Of a stretch of DNA of 53,739 nucleotides, positions 34,378 through 43,891 are shown piece by piece. The position numbers were made by a program, and so were the translations under genes. The notes under the pieces are model-generated. The model saw only the letters and a program-made list of their open reading frames with translations. It was not told where the DNA came from and did no database searches. Source of the stretch: Hyphomonadaceae bacterium (GTDB lineage Bacteria > Pseudomonadota > Alphaproteobacteria > Caulobacterales > Hyphomonadaceae); assembly GCA_027485145.1 (NCBI GenBank), contig JAIXRO010000088.1:1-53739 (forward strand), written 5' to 3'. Within the stretch, counting starts at the first letter, position 1. Each line of letters starts with the position of its first letter.

Positions 34378-37300
34378 TCACTCCGCTGCCGGAAGAACCC
34401 GGTTCTTGTCTTCGGCATCGTTCGCTGCGTAGGTCCCGTCGGAATCCGCAGCCTTGGCGCTGGAGAGGCCGCGCAGCCGGCGCCAGTGGCGCTTGCTCCA
34501 GCTGCTGATCCGGTCCGGCACAAGCAGCCAGGCCGGCGTGACCAGACAGATCAGGATCGTTGAGAATGTCAGGCCACAAACCACAGCCGTGGCCAGCTGC
34601 ACCCACCATTCCGAGCTTGCGCCGCCAAAGTCGATCGCGCCTTTGCCGAAGTCGATGTTCATCTGCAACATCATCGGAATCAGGCCCAGGATCGTCGTGG
34701 CCGTGGTCAGCAGGATCGGCCGCACACGCTGGGCCGCGGTCGCGATTGCGGCTTCTTCCAGCGGACGCCCGTCCGACCGAAGCCGGTTGAACGTGTCGAT
34801 GAAAAGGATGTTGTGGCCCACGACCACACCAGCGAGGGCAATGATCCCCGTGCCGACCATCAGGATACTGATATACGGCATGAACAGGTTGATCCCGACG
34901 AGCACGCCGGCCGTCGAGAGGATCACCGCCGACAGTGTCAGGGCCACCTGGTAGAAGTTGTTGTATTCCCAGAGCAGGATCACGGCCATCATGAACAGAG
35001 CCGCAAGCGCGGCGCCCGCAAAGAAGGCGCCCGCGTCCGCGGTGTCCTCGTCGGCGCCCTCAAAGCGCACTTCCACACCCGGCGGAAGCGTTTGCTCATC
35101 GAGCCATGCCTTCATTTCGGCCACGATGACTGCGCCGGTGCCTTGCTCCTTGGCGTTCGCCCGTATGTCGAGGACGCGCTTGCCATCGCGTCGTTCGATC
35201 TGGCTGACGCGCGGCGCCGGCTCGCGCGTGACGAACAGGGCCAACGGCACGTTGCCTTGCGGCGTCGAAATCTTCAAAGTGTCGAGCGCCGAGGCCGAGC
35301 GCTCCCCTTCCGGGAAACGCACACGTATATCGACTTCTTCATTGGAATCGTCCGGGCGATAACGCCCGACGAGGACGCCATTGGTGACGAGTTGCACCGC
35401 CGCGCCGATCTGGGCGACGTCCACGCCGAATTTGCCAGCCTCGGCGCGGTCGACGGTCAGCTGGTACTCCACGCCCGGCAGGGGCCGCGAGTCATCGATC
35501 TCGATGAGGTCGTCGCGTGCATCCAGCCAGGTCCGGATCATTGTTGCGGTCTTGTCGAGCGACTCGGAGTTCGTTCCGAGCAGGGCCACCTGAACGTCCT
35601 TGCCACCGGGCGGTCCCTGTTCACGCGGCTTGATCTCGAACTTCAGGCCTGGAACCGACGACAACCGGGCACGGATGGTTTCCAGCGTCTTGCGCGCATC
35701 ATAAGGGCCGTCAGAGGTGGTGTTGAGGTCCACCAGCAGCTGCCCGATCGTGTCGAGCGGTACGCCGTTGACACCGTCAAAGCTGAATCCGCCCCCGGAT
35801 GAGCCGGTTCGTGTCGAGATGGCTGTGATGCCGTCAAGGCCGGCGATGGCGGCTTCCGCCCTGCCAACCATTTCGGCCTTCTCGGCCGCCGAAAGGGCGC
35901 CCTGCGCCTGAACGAAAACGTAGGTCTGTTCCGGCTCGATATCGAGAAAGAATTCCGTCTTGTGCTGTTCGGATCCGAACCAGATGAACACGCCGACCAC
36001 CACCGCGAACACGGCCCCGGTCGCCATCAGCGGACGGCGCACCGTCGTCGAGATGATCTTCACGTAGGAACCTATCCAGCCCTTGGCCTGATGCGGGTCA
36101 GCGTCCGCCGCCAGCGCAGCGAGGTTTTCGTCCTTGCCGGCAGGCCGTCCGCCGATCAGCGAGCCGAGCACCGGCATGAAGATGAGCGCCACAATCAGGG
36201 CCGACGTCAACACAAAGATCAGCGTGATTGGCAGGTAGGCCATGAACTTGCCGGGCATCGAGTTCCAGAACAGGAAGGGCACGAACGCGGCCAGCGTGGT
36301 GAGCGTGGAGCAGACCACCGGCCAGAACATCTGCTTGCCCGAAAGCCTGTAGGCCTCCTTGGCACTCATGCCTTCCGCCATTTTCCGGTCGGCATATTCG
36401 GTCACCACAATCCCGCCATCGACAAGGATGCCGACCGCGATGACCATGCCGAACATCACCATCATGTTGATCGTGTACCCGAAGGCGCCGAGGCCAAGGA
36501 ATGCGATCACGAACGAGGACGGGATCGAGATACCGACGAGCAGCGCCGAGCGCCAGCCAAGCGAGGCAATGACGATGATCATGACCAGCGCCACGGCCGC
36601 AATCAGCGAGCTTTCGAGCTCGCCGAGCTGCGAGCCGATCATCTCGGACGCGTCCGATGTCACTTCGGCGCGCACGGTCGCGGGCCAGGTCTTGCTCTCG
36701 TCCTCGATGGCGGCGCGCACGTTGTTGGCGGTGTCGAGAATGTTGGCGCCCGTGCGCTTGACCACTTCGATCAGCAGGGCCTTCTCGCCGTTGAATGTTG
36801 CGTACCCGGTCGCGTCCTTGAAGGTGCGGCGCACCTCGGCGAGGTCGCCCAGGGTCACGACCGCGTTTTCCGTCCGCTTGATCGGCAGGCTCAGTGCGTC
36901 TGCGCCGGTGCGGATGATGCCGGGCACCTTCACCGCGAAGCTTCCCTGTCCGGTATCGATCAGGCCCGCCGGGATCAGCTGGTTGTTCGCGTTCACGACC
37001 GCGAAGATTTCCTGATAGGAGATGTTGTAGGTTTCGAGCTTCACCGGATCGATCACGATCTCGAGCAACTCTTCGCGCTTGCCCAGCACGCGGGCCTCGA
37101 GAATACCGGGGTCCGATTCGAGACGGTCTTTCAGGGCTTCGGCAATCCTCGCGAGGCCGCGCTCGGGCGCGTCGCCGTAGATGTTGACAACCATCACGGG
37201 GAATTGCGCCGCGTTGGCTTCTGAAATGATCGGCTCGCGCGCATCCACCGGGAAGAAGCGCTTCGCCATGTCGACCTTGTCCTTGACGTCGAGCACCGCC

Positions 37301-37611
37301 TGATCGACGTCCACGTCGATCTCGAACTCAAGGAAGATCTGGGCGGCGCCTTCGGTGGCGGTCGAGTTGAAGGTCTTGAGGCCTTCCAGCGCCTGGATTT
37401 CCTGTTCGATGGGGCGCACGAGCAGCCGCTCGGCATCCTCCGGCGTCACGCCCGCAAGCGGAACGGTGATGGCCACGAAAGGGATCGGTATGTCCGGGTC
37501 TGCTTCCTTCGGCAGGGACATGTAGGTCGCGGTGCCCGCCAGAATGGCGCACACGAGGATGGCAACCACCATCCTCGCGCGGTCAATGGCGCCATCGATC
37601 AGGCCGGTCAT
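34378..37611 (-). CDS. RND efflux permease (AcrB/HAE1-like)
   Basis: A 1077-residue inner-membrane efflux pump with the usual two halves of six helices and large periplasmic loops. The start MTGLIDGAIDRARMVVAI, the LPKEADPDIPIPFV and LAGVTPEDAERLLVRPIEQE segments, and the second-half PYISILMVGTGIIALAGVVVG are typical. The proton-relay site differs from AcrB: LVDGG has Asp398 followed by Gly399 in place of Asp-Asp, and the position of Lys940 of AcrB is His933 (GHNILF). It overlaps the upstream periplasmic adaptor gene by ATGA. No outer-membrane channel gene is adjacent. Substrates are unknown; the family also includes exporters other than drug pumps. Confidence 0.95.
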   Translation of the reverse strand: MTGLIDGAIDRARMVVAILVCAILAGTATYMSLPKEADPDIPIPFVAITVPLAGVTPEDAERLLVRPIEQEIQALEGLKTFNSTATEGAAQIFLEFEIDVDVDQAVLDVKDKVDMAKRFFPVDAREPIISEANAAQFPVMVVNIYGDAPERGLARIAEALKDRLESDPGILEARVLGKREELLEIVIDPVKLETYNISYQEIFAVVNANNQLIPAGLIDTGQGSFAVKVPGIIRTGADALSLPIKRTENAVVTLGDLAEVRRTFKDATGYATFNGEKALLIEVVKRTGANILDTANNVRAAIEDESKTWPATVRAEVTSDASEMIGSQLGELESSLIAAVALVMIIVIASLGWRSALLVGISIPSSFVIAFLGLGAFGYTINMMVMFGMVIAVGILVDGGIVVTEYADRKMAEGMSAKEAYRLSGKQMFWPVVCSTLTTLAAFVPFLFWNSMPGKFMAYLPITLIFVLTSALIVALIFMPVLGSLIGGRPAGKDENLAALAADADPHQAKGWIGSYVKIISTTVRRPLMATGAVFAVVVGVFIWFGSEQHKTEFFLDIEPEQTYVFVQAQGALSAAEKAEMVGRAEAAIAGLDGITAISTRTGSSGGGFSFDGVNGVPLDTIGQLLVDLNTTSDGPYDARKTLETIRARLSSVPGLKFEIKPREQGPPGGKDVQVALLGTNSESLDKTATMIRTWLDARDDLIEIDDSRPLPGVEYQLTVDRAEAGKFGVDVAQIGAAVQLVTNGVLVGRYRPDDSNEEVDIRVRFPEGERSASALDTLKISTPQGNVPLALFVTREPAPRVSQIERRDGKRVLDIRANAKEQGTGAVIVAEMKAWLDEQTLPPGVEVRFEGADEDTADAGAFFAGAALAALFMMAVILLWEYNNFYQVALTLSAVILSTAGVLVGINLFMPYISILMVGTGIIALAGVVVGHNILFIDTFNRLRSDGRPLEEAAIATAAQRVRPILLTTATTILGLIPMMLQMNIDFGKGAIDFGGASSEWWVQLATAVVCGLTFSTILICLVTPAWLLVPDRISSWSKRHWRRLRGLSSAKAADSDGTYAANDAEDKNRVLPAAE

Positions 37612-38684
37612 GGGCGCGCTCCGCCTTGTGCCACGGGACGCACCTTCACACCTTCGTTGAGGTAATCCTGGCCAATCGCGATCAGGGTGGCGTTTTCCGG
37701 CAGTCCGGTGACCCAGGCGCCGTCCGGCGTTTCATCGATCACCTGAATGGGAGCGAACGCGACGGTATTGTCAGCCAGAACCTGCCGGACGCCCAATTGT
37801 CCGGAGTCGGACAATGTAAACAGCGAGCGCGCGACCAGCGTCGCGGATACATCACCGGCCGGTACTTTCAGCGTGGCCGTAACCCCGGCCGCGACGTTGG
37901 CATCGCCGGCCTCGATTTCCGCTTCGATCGGGAAGGTGCGCGTCTGCTGGCTCGCTGTGCGGGCCACATAGCGCAGCTTCGCCTTGAATGTGCGTCCATC
38001 CGCGAGCTGCACGGTAGAAACCATGCCCGGCTTCAACAGCCCCGCCTGGGCTTCGGTGATCTCGGCCGACACGATGACGGGATCGAGGTCCACCAGCAGG
38101 CCGCAGGGCGAGCCCGGGCCCAGATAGTCGCCCGCTTCGGCGAGGCGCTGTTCGAACACACCGTCAAACGGCGCACGGATCTGCGTCCGGCCAAGCTCGA
38201 CGCGGGCTGCATTCAGTGCCGCCTCGGCTGCATCCAGAGTGGCGCGGGCAGACGCTTCGCGGTTGGCCGGGGTCAAGCCCTTGGCGGCGAGGGACTGAGC
38301 GGCTTCGAATTCGATCTTGGCGGAGTTGCGGTAGGCTTCGGCTTCCTTGACTCGGGCGCTGCGGGCTTCGACGTCCAGGGCGCACAGCAGCGTGCCCTGT
38401 TTCACGAACGTGCCTTCGCGCACCGGCGTTGAGGTGACGGTGCCCGCCGTTCCGGATTTCACGGTCACGGCCTTGTCAGGCGCCGTGCGGCCTTTTGCCC
38501 CGACTTGCAGCGGGTGCATCTTGCTTTCGGACGTGATCACGACCGCGTCGATCACCGTCAACGGATCGACCGCAGCGGCAGGTGTCACCTCCGCGCTGAG
38601 GCTTCCGCGCATAAGGCTGCGGATACCAAAATAGCCAACGATTACAGCCAGGATGACGGCTGCGATCATAACGGAACGGTTCAC
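37608..38684 (-). CDS. RND efflux periplasmic adaptor (membrane fusion protein)
   Basis: A 358-residue membrane fusion protein. A signal anchor at about residues 4-22 (MIAAVILAVIVGYFG) is followed by the lipoyl-like half (SGTAGTVTSTPVREGTFVKQG), a coiled-coil hairpin (RSARVKEAEAYRNSAKIEFEA) and the second half (IRAPFDGVFEQRLAEAGDYLG). It links the RND pump to an outer-membrane channel. The GTG at 38684 is chosen because it leaves a normal anchor; the frame is open to an ATG at 38744, with no good ribosome site at either. The operator-like repeat at 38713-38728 also favours the shorter form. Its stop overlaps the permease start by four bases. Confidence 0.92.
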   Translation of the reverse strand: MNRSVMIAAVILAVIVGYFGIRSLMRGSLSAEVTPAAAVDPLTVIDAVVITSESKMHPLQVGAKGRTAPDKAVTVKSGTAGTVTSTPVREGTFVKQGTLLCALDVEARSARVKEAEAYRNSAKIEFEAAQSLAAKGLTPANREASARATLDAAEAALNAARVELGRTQIRAPFDGVFEQRLAEAGDYLGPGSPCGLLVDLDPVIVSAEITEAQAGLLKPGMVSTVQLADGRTFKAKLRYVARTASQQTRTFPIEAEIEAGDANVAAGVTATLKVPAGDVSATLVARSLFTLSDSGQLGVRQVLADNTVAFAPIQVIDETPDGAWVTGLPENATLIAIGQDYLNEGVKVRPVAQGGARP

Positions 38685-38712
38685 GGGATGCACTTTCGAG
38701 GGAGGATTGGAG

Positions 38713-38728
38713 TGTAATATAGCGTACA
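38713..38728. promoter_or_regulatory. TGTA-N8-TACA palindrome before the RND operon
   Basis: TGTAATATAGCGTACA lies 28 bases upstream of the chosen adaptor start. Matching outer arms TGTA and TACA, with a TATATT-like core on the minus strand, resemble sites for TetR-type repressors of efflux operons. No regulator gene is adjacent, and the arms are short. Confidence 0.3.
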
Positions 38729-38856
38729 TTGACGCGAGAGTCATCTTTCGCGCCGGTAATAATTAAAGTGGAAGCCCTTTCCGCCCGGCAAAGAACCGGC
38801 GGATTATGGTTAATGGCGGGTCAAACGGCCTTTAGGCTCGCCTTGCTTTCCCTGCG

Positions 38857-40350
38857 TCAAGTCGCCGAAACCGGCGGTTTCCGGTCCGCCCAGGGCCGGG
38901 CAGCTTCCAGTTCGAGCGCGAGTTCGAACAGCAACGCATCATCGCCCTTCCGGCCCGAAAACATCGCCCCGACCGGCAGGCCGGAGGGGGACCATGCCAG
39001 CGGTACGCTCATCGATGCCGCCCCCGCCACATTCATCGGCGCGGTGTAGGACGCGAAGCTCAGAACCCGTTCCATCAGCGTGTCATAATCCGCGTCGGGG
39101 GCCTGCTCGCCGACGGGCACGGCCGGACTGCCCGTCACCGGCGACAGGATCACGTCCAGCGACTCGAACATCGCATGATACGCGCTCTCGAAGGCGAGGA
39201 GGTAGGCGATCGCGTCCGGAATTTCGGCCATCCGGCGCGCCGCCATGCCGGCCAGGCCCAGCGTCCAGGGCTCGACGATATCCGGCCCGATGGGCTTGCC
39301 CGAAAACGCCGCCACCTGCTGCGCAAACTGCCCGGCCCCCGCGGCCCAGTAGAGAAGGAACGCGTCGGTCAGCTTCGCCCCGTCGATCGGCAGGGTGAAA
39401 TCGATCACCGTATGCCCCAGCTCGCGGCAAAGCTGCGCGGCGGCTTCAGTCGCGGCGCGCGTGTCCGGATGCAGCGGCGTCCCGGTTGTGGGCTCCGGCG
39501 CAAACCCGATCCGCAGGCGCCGCGTCAGCGGCGCGATCTCGCCCAGGGGCGGATAGGCGCCGTCATTGGCTTCGGCCGCGCGGAACAGCGCGATGGAATC
39601 GCGCACGCTGATTGTCACGGCATGGTTCACCGAAATCTGCAGCGGCGGCGTGTTCCCGGGCTCGCTGTACGGCAGGCGGTCGCGCGAGGGCTTCAGCCCG
39701 AACACGCCGCAGGTCGAGGCGGGTATCCGGATCGAGCCGCCGCCATCACTCGCATGTGCAAACGGAACCACCCGCGCCGCGACCAGGGCGGCCGCCCCGC
39801 CCGACGATCCGCCGGGAAAGCGCGACACGTCCCAGGGATTACGCGTTGGCCCATTCGACAGCGGCTCGGTCGACGAGATCAGTCCGGCTTCCGGCGTCGC
39901 CGACTTGCCGAGCGAAACAATGCCGGCGCCCCGCCATTTGCTGGCGAAGGGGTTGTCTTCGGATGCCAGGTGCCCGGCAAGTCCCCGGCTGCCTGCCAGC
40001 GTTGGCGCGCCGCGCCAGTCGATCAGGTCCTTGATGAAACTCGGCACGCCTGCGAGGGCGCCCGACAGCAATCCGGCGGCATCCGAACGCGCGACCTCAA
40101 AGGTCTCCGTCACGATGCCATTAATCTGCGGCTCGACTGCATTGGCCCGCGCCACCGCCGCCTCGATCTGCTCCAGCGCCGTGGTCTCGCCCGCGGCGAT
40201 TCCAGCCGCCATGGCGGTTCCGTCGGCATAGGCGGGCACGGTACGGGCGGGCGGGGCCGCGGCTTCCTCGACAGGCGCACGCGAGCACGCGGCAACCGCA
40301 ATCGTTGCGGCGCTGCCGGCCAGCATGGCGCGGCGGGATAGTTTCAGCAT
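38857..40350 (-). CDS. Amidase-signature lipoprotein
   Basis: A 497-residue amidase-signature enzyme with a twin-Arg SRRAML start and a lipobox giving Cys22 (VAAC), so it probably reaches the periplasm, perhaps by Tat. The Ser-cis-Ser-Lys set is present: Lys107 (SFIKD), Ser182 (GGSSGG) and Ser206 (DGGGSIRIP). Such enzymes hydrolyse amides, sometimes of N-acyl-amino acids or aryl amides; the substrate is not evident. It lies between the RND adaptor and sodC, all on the minus strand, with its start 63 bases after the sodC stop. Confidence 0.93.
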   Translation of the reverse strand: MLKLSRRAMLAGSAATIAVAACSRAPVEEAAAPPARTVPAYADGTAMAAGIAAGETTALEQIEAAVARANAVEPQINGIVTETFEVARSDAAGLLSGALAGVPSFIKDLIDWRGAPTLAGSRGLAGHLASEDNPFASKWRGAGIVSLGKSATPEAGLISSTEPLSNGPTRNPWDVSRFPGGSSGGAAALVAARVVPFAHASDGGGSIRIPASTCGVFGLKPSRDRLPYSEPGNTPPLQISVNHAVTISVRDSIALFRAAEANDGAYPPLGEIAPLTRRLRIGFAPEPTTGTPLHPDTRAATEAAAQLCRELGHTVIDFTLPIDGAKLTDAFLLYWAAGAGQFAQQVAAFSGKPIGPDIVEPWTLGLAGMAARRMAEIPDAIAYLLAFESAYHAMFESLDVILSPVTGSPAVPVGEQAPDADYDTLMERVLSFASYTAPMNVAGAASMSVPLAWSPSGLPVGAMFSGRKGDDALLFELALELEAARPWADRKPPVSAT

Positions 40351-40413
40351 GGCGTCCTCCCCGGATCATGATTGCGCCCATCGTGGCGCTGACTCAGGGT
40401 CAGTGCAAGCGTG

Positions 40414-41022
40414 TCAGCCGCCCGCGCGCGTCACGACCCCGCAGGCGACCCGTGCACCCGCCCCGCCGATCGGCTGCGAGCGATGGTCGTCCTCGCTGGC
40501 ATGCACGATGATCGACAGTCCGTCGCCGTCCAGCGCAGGGGCGAGTTCGGTCAGCAGCGTGAAGGCTTCATAACCGGTTGAACCGTCGGCCGAGGCCCAG
40601 GCGTTTGGCAGGTCGCCCGCCTCGGGGCCAAGATCCGGGTTCATCAGGCCATGCGCGCCCGCTTCCTTGCCATGATGGCCGCCGGACAGCTGGTAGGCAC
40701 CGACATCCGAGCAGTCGCCCTTCTCATGCAGGTGCACGCCGTGCCAGCCGGGCGTCATCCCGCCCGCACCGATCTCCATCCGGATCAGCATGCCGGTCGG
40801 GCCTTGTTCGAATTTGGCATATCCGATCTCGAGTCCGCCCGCGCCAAGGATCGTGGCCGTGGCGGATGCGGGCGCCTTCCGGGCCGCAGGCGCCGCGCCT
40901 TCGGGCGCGTGCATCATGTGACCGTCGTGGCCTTCGCCGTGCATCTTGTGGCCAGCGTGGCCGATGTGCCCGCAGCCGGCAAGCGCGAGAGAAGAGGCGG
41001 CAAGAAGAGCAGATTTCAGCAT
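40414..41022 (-). CDS. sodC: Cu/Zn superoxide dismutase lipoprotein with His-rich N-terminus
   Basis: A 202-residue periplasmic Cu/Zn SOD, anchored through Cys17 (LALAGC). Seven histidines and three methionines lie between residues 19 and 38, which may load copper or zinc. The enzyme core has His97 and His99 (HGVHLHEKGDC), the GGHHGK segment at 114-119, HGLMNPD at 124-130, GDLPN, His174 (IIVHASEDDH), the catalytic-loop Arg191 (ARVACGV) and a disulfide pair Cys104-Cys194. It dismutates superoxide to protect the envelope. The ATG at 41022 is chosen for the signal peptide and TGGAG upstream. It is divergent from tlyA, only 48 bases apart. Confidence 0.94.
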   Translation of the reverse strand: MLKSALLAASSLALAGCGHIGHAGHKMHGEGHDGHMMHAPEGAAPAARKAPASATATILGAGGLEIGYAKFEQGPTGMLIRMEIGAGGMTPGWHGVHLHEKGDCSDVGAYQLSGGHHGKEAGAHGLMNPDLGPEAGDLPNAWASADGSTGYEAFTLLTELAPALDGDGLSIIVHASEDDHRSQPIGGAGARVACGVVTRAGG

Positions 41023-41070
41023 GTCGAGACTCCAGTCGATTCCAGCTTGAGTATAGGGCAAACAGACGAA

Positions 41071-41820
41071 ATGTCAGAAAGTTCCCCGCCTCCAAGTGAC
41101 CGCGCCGACAGGATGCTGGTCGCGCTCGGCCATTTTGGCAGCCGCGCAGCGGCGCAGGCCGCCATCGCGGCCGGGCTCGTCCAAGCCAATGGCAGGCCGG
41201 TCACTCGGGCCTCGGAAAGCCTTGCCCGCGACGCGGTGATCGCGTCGGAAGCGGCGCACCCCTACGTCTCGCGCGGCGGCCTGAAACTCGCCCACGCCCT
41301 GGATGTCTTCAAGGTCGATCCATCCGGCCTCGACTGTCTGGATCTCGGCGCCTCGACCGGCGGCTTTACCGATGTCCTGCTGGCCGCCGGCGCGGCGCAC
41401 GTCACCTGCGTCGACGTGGGGCACGGCCAGCTGCACGCAAAGATCGCGGGGGATCCGCGCGTCACCGCCTATGAACGCCTCAACGCGCGCGACCTGACCG
41501 CTGCGCACCTGAGCGCGCCGCCTCGGCTGATCGTCTGTGATCTCAGCTTCGTGTCGCTTGCGAAAGTGCTGCCCGTGCCGCTGTCGCTCGCGGCGCCAGC
41601 CGCGACGCTCGTGGCTCTATTTAAACCTCAATTCGAAGTTGGCCCGTCCAATGTCGGCAAGGGCGGGCTTGTCACGGACGCGGCCGCAACCCGATCCGCG
41701 CTGGAGACGTTTGAGCAGTTCCTGCGTACCTCTGGATGGACGCATGGCACGGCCGAGCCTAGCCCGGTTCCAGGCGGAGACGGCAACCGTGAATGGCTGG
41801 TCTGCGCCCGGCGTCAGTAG
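41071..41820 (+). CDS. tlyA: TlyA-family rRNA 2'-O-methyltransferase
   Basis: A 249-residue protein with an N-terminal S4 RNA-binding domain (residues about 12-70, ALGHFGSRAAAQAAIAAGLV) and an FtsJ-like SAM methyltransferase domain (LDLGASTGGFTDVLLAAGA, CDLSFVSLAKVLP and FKPQFEVG). TlyA proteins methylate 16S and 23S rRNA and were first called haemolysins. The YVSRGGLKL stretch between the domains is typical. The ATG at 41071 is preferred because S4 similarity starts there. Its stop overlaps the stop of the convergent gene at 41814 by seven bases. Confidence 0.94.
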   Translation: MSESSPPPSDRADRMLVALGHFGSRAAAQAAIAAGLVQANGRPVTRASESLARDAVIASEAAHPYVSRGGLKLAHALDVFKVDPSGLDCLDLGASTGGFTDVLLAAGAAHVTCVDVGHGQLHAKIAGDPRVTAYERLNARDLTAAHLSAPPRLIVCDLSFVSLAKVLPVPLSLAAPAATLVALFKPQFEVGPSNVGKGGLVTDAAATRSALETFEQFLRTSGWTHGTAEPSPVPGGDGNREWLVCARRQ

Positions 41821-42515
41821 CCGTACGGATCGTCCGAATAGCCGTCCTGAACTTGCCACTGGCGCGTCCGGTCATTCCAGCACGCCGTCACCGGATCGCG
41901 CTGCACATCGCCGTCCGGCAGGCGGGTCTCGCGCTGGATCACGCGGCAGTCCTGTTGCGGCGCACCGCTTGTGTCCGGATACGAACGGTAGTCCGGCTCG
42001 CGCGGATAGCTCGCCGGATATGGATTGGGGCGGTAGCCGCCCTGCGACATCACTTCCGGGCCACCATAAAGCCCGTCCGTCGTGCGCGGGATCGAGCCTG
42101 AGGGCGAAGAGGAATAGCTGTAGGGCGCATAGGCCACCTGGCACTCCGGCCCGGTCTTCTTGGCGACCGAGTTGCCCGCCAATCCGCCCACCACGGCGCC
42201 CAGAACGGCGCCGATGGCGACGTTCCCGGATTCGCTGCGGCCCTCGGTATAGCGCCCGACCGGACGGCCGCGGCGGTTATACTTCGTGTAGGTGCGGTCA
42301 TTTTCGATATTGTTGCCCACTGCGCCGCCAATCAGCGCGCCGGCAAGGGCGCCGACCACGGTTCCTGCGGCCGAATCATCGGCCCGCTCGCGCTCGCACT
42401 GCACATTGCGGATGCCCGGGTCGTTATAGCCATACCCGTATTGCGCGTGCGCCTGCATCGGCAGGGTGAGGGTCATCAGGCCGAGGCTGCCAGCGGCTAT
42501 CGAGAGTTTCAACAT
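41814..42515 (-). CDS. Glycine-zipper outer-membrane or surface protein
   Basis: A 233-residue exported protein. A signal peptide ends near HAQ. Two glycine-zipper segments follow (GTVVGALAGALIGGAVGN and GAVLGAVVGGLAGN), as in the 17 kDa surface antigen / YcfJ families. The rest is Tyr-, Pro- and Ser-rich with a Cys near each end, closing with DPVTACWNDRTRQWQVQDGY. It probably sits in the envelope. The ATG at 42515 has an AAGGAG ribosome site; longer in-frame starts are rejected. The last seven bases overlap the tlyA stop region. Confidence 0.9.
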   Translation of the reverse strand: MLKLSIAAGSLGLMTLTLPMQAHAQYGYGYNDPGIRNVQCERERADDSAAGTVVGALAGALIGGAVGNNIENDRTYTKYNRRGRPVGRYTEGRSESGNVAIGAVLGAVVGGLAGNSVAKKTGPECQVAYAPYSYSSSPSGSIPRTTDGLYGGPEVMSQGGYRPNPYPASYPREPDYRSYPDTSGAPQQDCRVIQRETRLPDGDVQRDPVTACWNDRTRQWQVQDGYSDDPYGY

Positions 42516-42647
42516 CACCAGTCTCCTTGGGCGCGTCCAGGCAGGAAGCGCCAGTTTCTGGGAATAATCTGCCGCCGCCAACCTGAACGCAGCCTGAAGG
42601 CGCTGGCCATACTGGACGCCCGCCAATCCGGCCTACATATTCCCCTC

Positions 42648-43721
42648 ATGGGATTGATCGACCAAGCCGCCAAAACTGCGGGCAGGGCCCGTTACGCCGC
42701 CGCCCAGGGGCTTCGAACGGCGTGGTACGCCGCGCAGATGCAGGCCGCGCGCAGCCAGTCCGGCGGGTTTGACCGCCCGGGAGAGCCCGAGTTTCGCCCC
42801 AGCCGCGGCCGTCCGGACACGGGCGAACTTCGGAAGGCCTACCTGCGCCTGTTCGTTCAGGACCTCGCCAATGTCGAAGCGGGGCTGTATCCGCCGCCGC
42901 AGGATCTTCGCCCCGCCGATCTCCCCGGCGCCCTGAAATCCGCGCAGGCTTTCCTGCGCGACGCCGCCGAGGTCAACCGCCGCCGTCTCGCGCGCGATGG
43001 TACCGAAGTGCGCAGCCAGGTGCCGGAAGGCACGAACCGCTACCCGGCCTATTACCTTCAGAATTTCCACTACCAGTCCGGCGGCTGGTTTACCGATGAC
43101 AGCGCCGAACTCTACGACACGCAGGTCGAGGCCCTTTTCTCGGGCACGGCCGATGCGATGCGCCGCGCAGCGCTCGCCGAGATCAGCCGCGAGCTGAAGG
43201 GCCGCGACCAGCGCACCTTGCGCCTGCTGGACGTCGCCTGCGGCAATGGCCGTTTCCTCGAGAAAGTCCTCGGCGTTTTTCCGAAATTACCGGTGACGGG
43301 GCTCGACCTGTCGCCGTCCTATACAGACGCCGCGCGGGCGCGCCTTGCGCCGTGGCGCCAGGCCGACGTGATCCACGACGCCGCCGAGACGATGCCGCTG
43401 GAGAGCGCGTCGCAGGACATCGCCGTTTCGGTCTTCTTCTTCCATGAGCTGCCGCCCAAAGTCCGTCCGCTCGTCCTTGCCGAGATCTTCCGTACACTGA
43501 AGCCCGGCGGTCTGTTCGTCCTCGCAGACAGTGTTCAGTTCGGCGACTATCCCGCCATGGACGGTCTGCTCGAATACTTCCCGCATGGGTTTCACGAGCC
43601 CTATTACAAGGGCTATCTCGACTGGAATCTCGCGTCGGCGCTTGAAACGGCCGGCTTTGTCAAAGAGCGCGAGACGCTGGCTTTCCTTACAAAAGTGACA
43701 ACCTGGCGTCGCCCGCGATAG
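42648..43721 (+). CDS. Class I SAM-dependent methyltransferase
   Basis: A 357-residue protein. Motif I is LLDVACGNGRFLEKVL at about residue 193-208, and FFFHELPP plus GGLFVLADS continue the methyltransferase core. The N-terminal 180 residues are helical and basic, with the stretch YYLQNFHYQSGGWFTDDSA leading into the catalytic domain, an arrangement seen in some membrane-associated ubiquinone- or lipid-type methyltransferases. The substrate is unknown. The ATG at 42648 begins the family-like part; no clear ribosome site is seen. It is read away from the glycine-zipper gene. Confidence 0.85.
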   Translation: MGLIDQAAKTAGRARYAAAQGLRTAWYAAQMQAARSQSGGFDRPGEPEFRPSRGRPDTGELRKAYLRLFVQDLANVEAGLYPPPQDLRPADLPGALKSAQAFLRDAAEVNRRRLARDGTEVRSQVPEGTNRYPAYYLQNFHYQSGGWFTDDSAELYDTQVEALFSGTADAMRRAALAEISRELKGRDQRTLRLLDVACGNGRFLEKVLGVFPKLPVTGLDLSPSYTDAARARLAPWRQADVIHDAAETMPLESASQDIAVSVFFFHELPPKVRPLVLAEIFRTLKPGGLFVLADSVQFGDYPAMDGLLEYFPHGFHEPYYKGYLDWNLASALETAGFVKERETLAFLTKVTTWRRPR

Positions 43722-43891
43722 GGATTGTCTCCCGATCTGCAAGCTAAAAAATCCGTCATAATCTGTGCTCTGACGGTCACAGCAAAAGCTTCAAACCCGC
43801 ACATTACTGCATCGCAAGCTGGCAGATCGATTGTCCGTTGTTACCTCAGCGGCGCGCAGTAGCGCTTCTATCCAGAGTAACGGAGAAAAAA

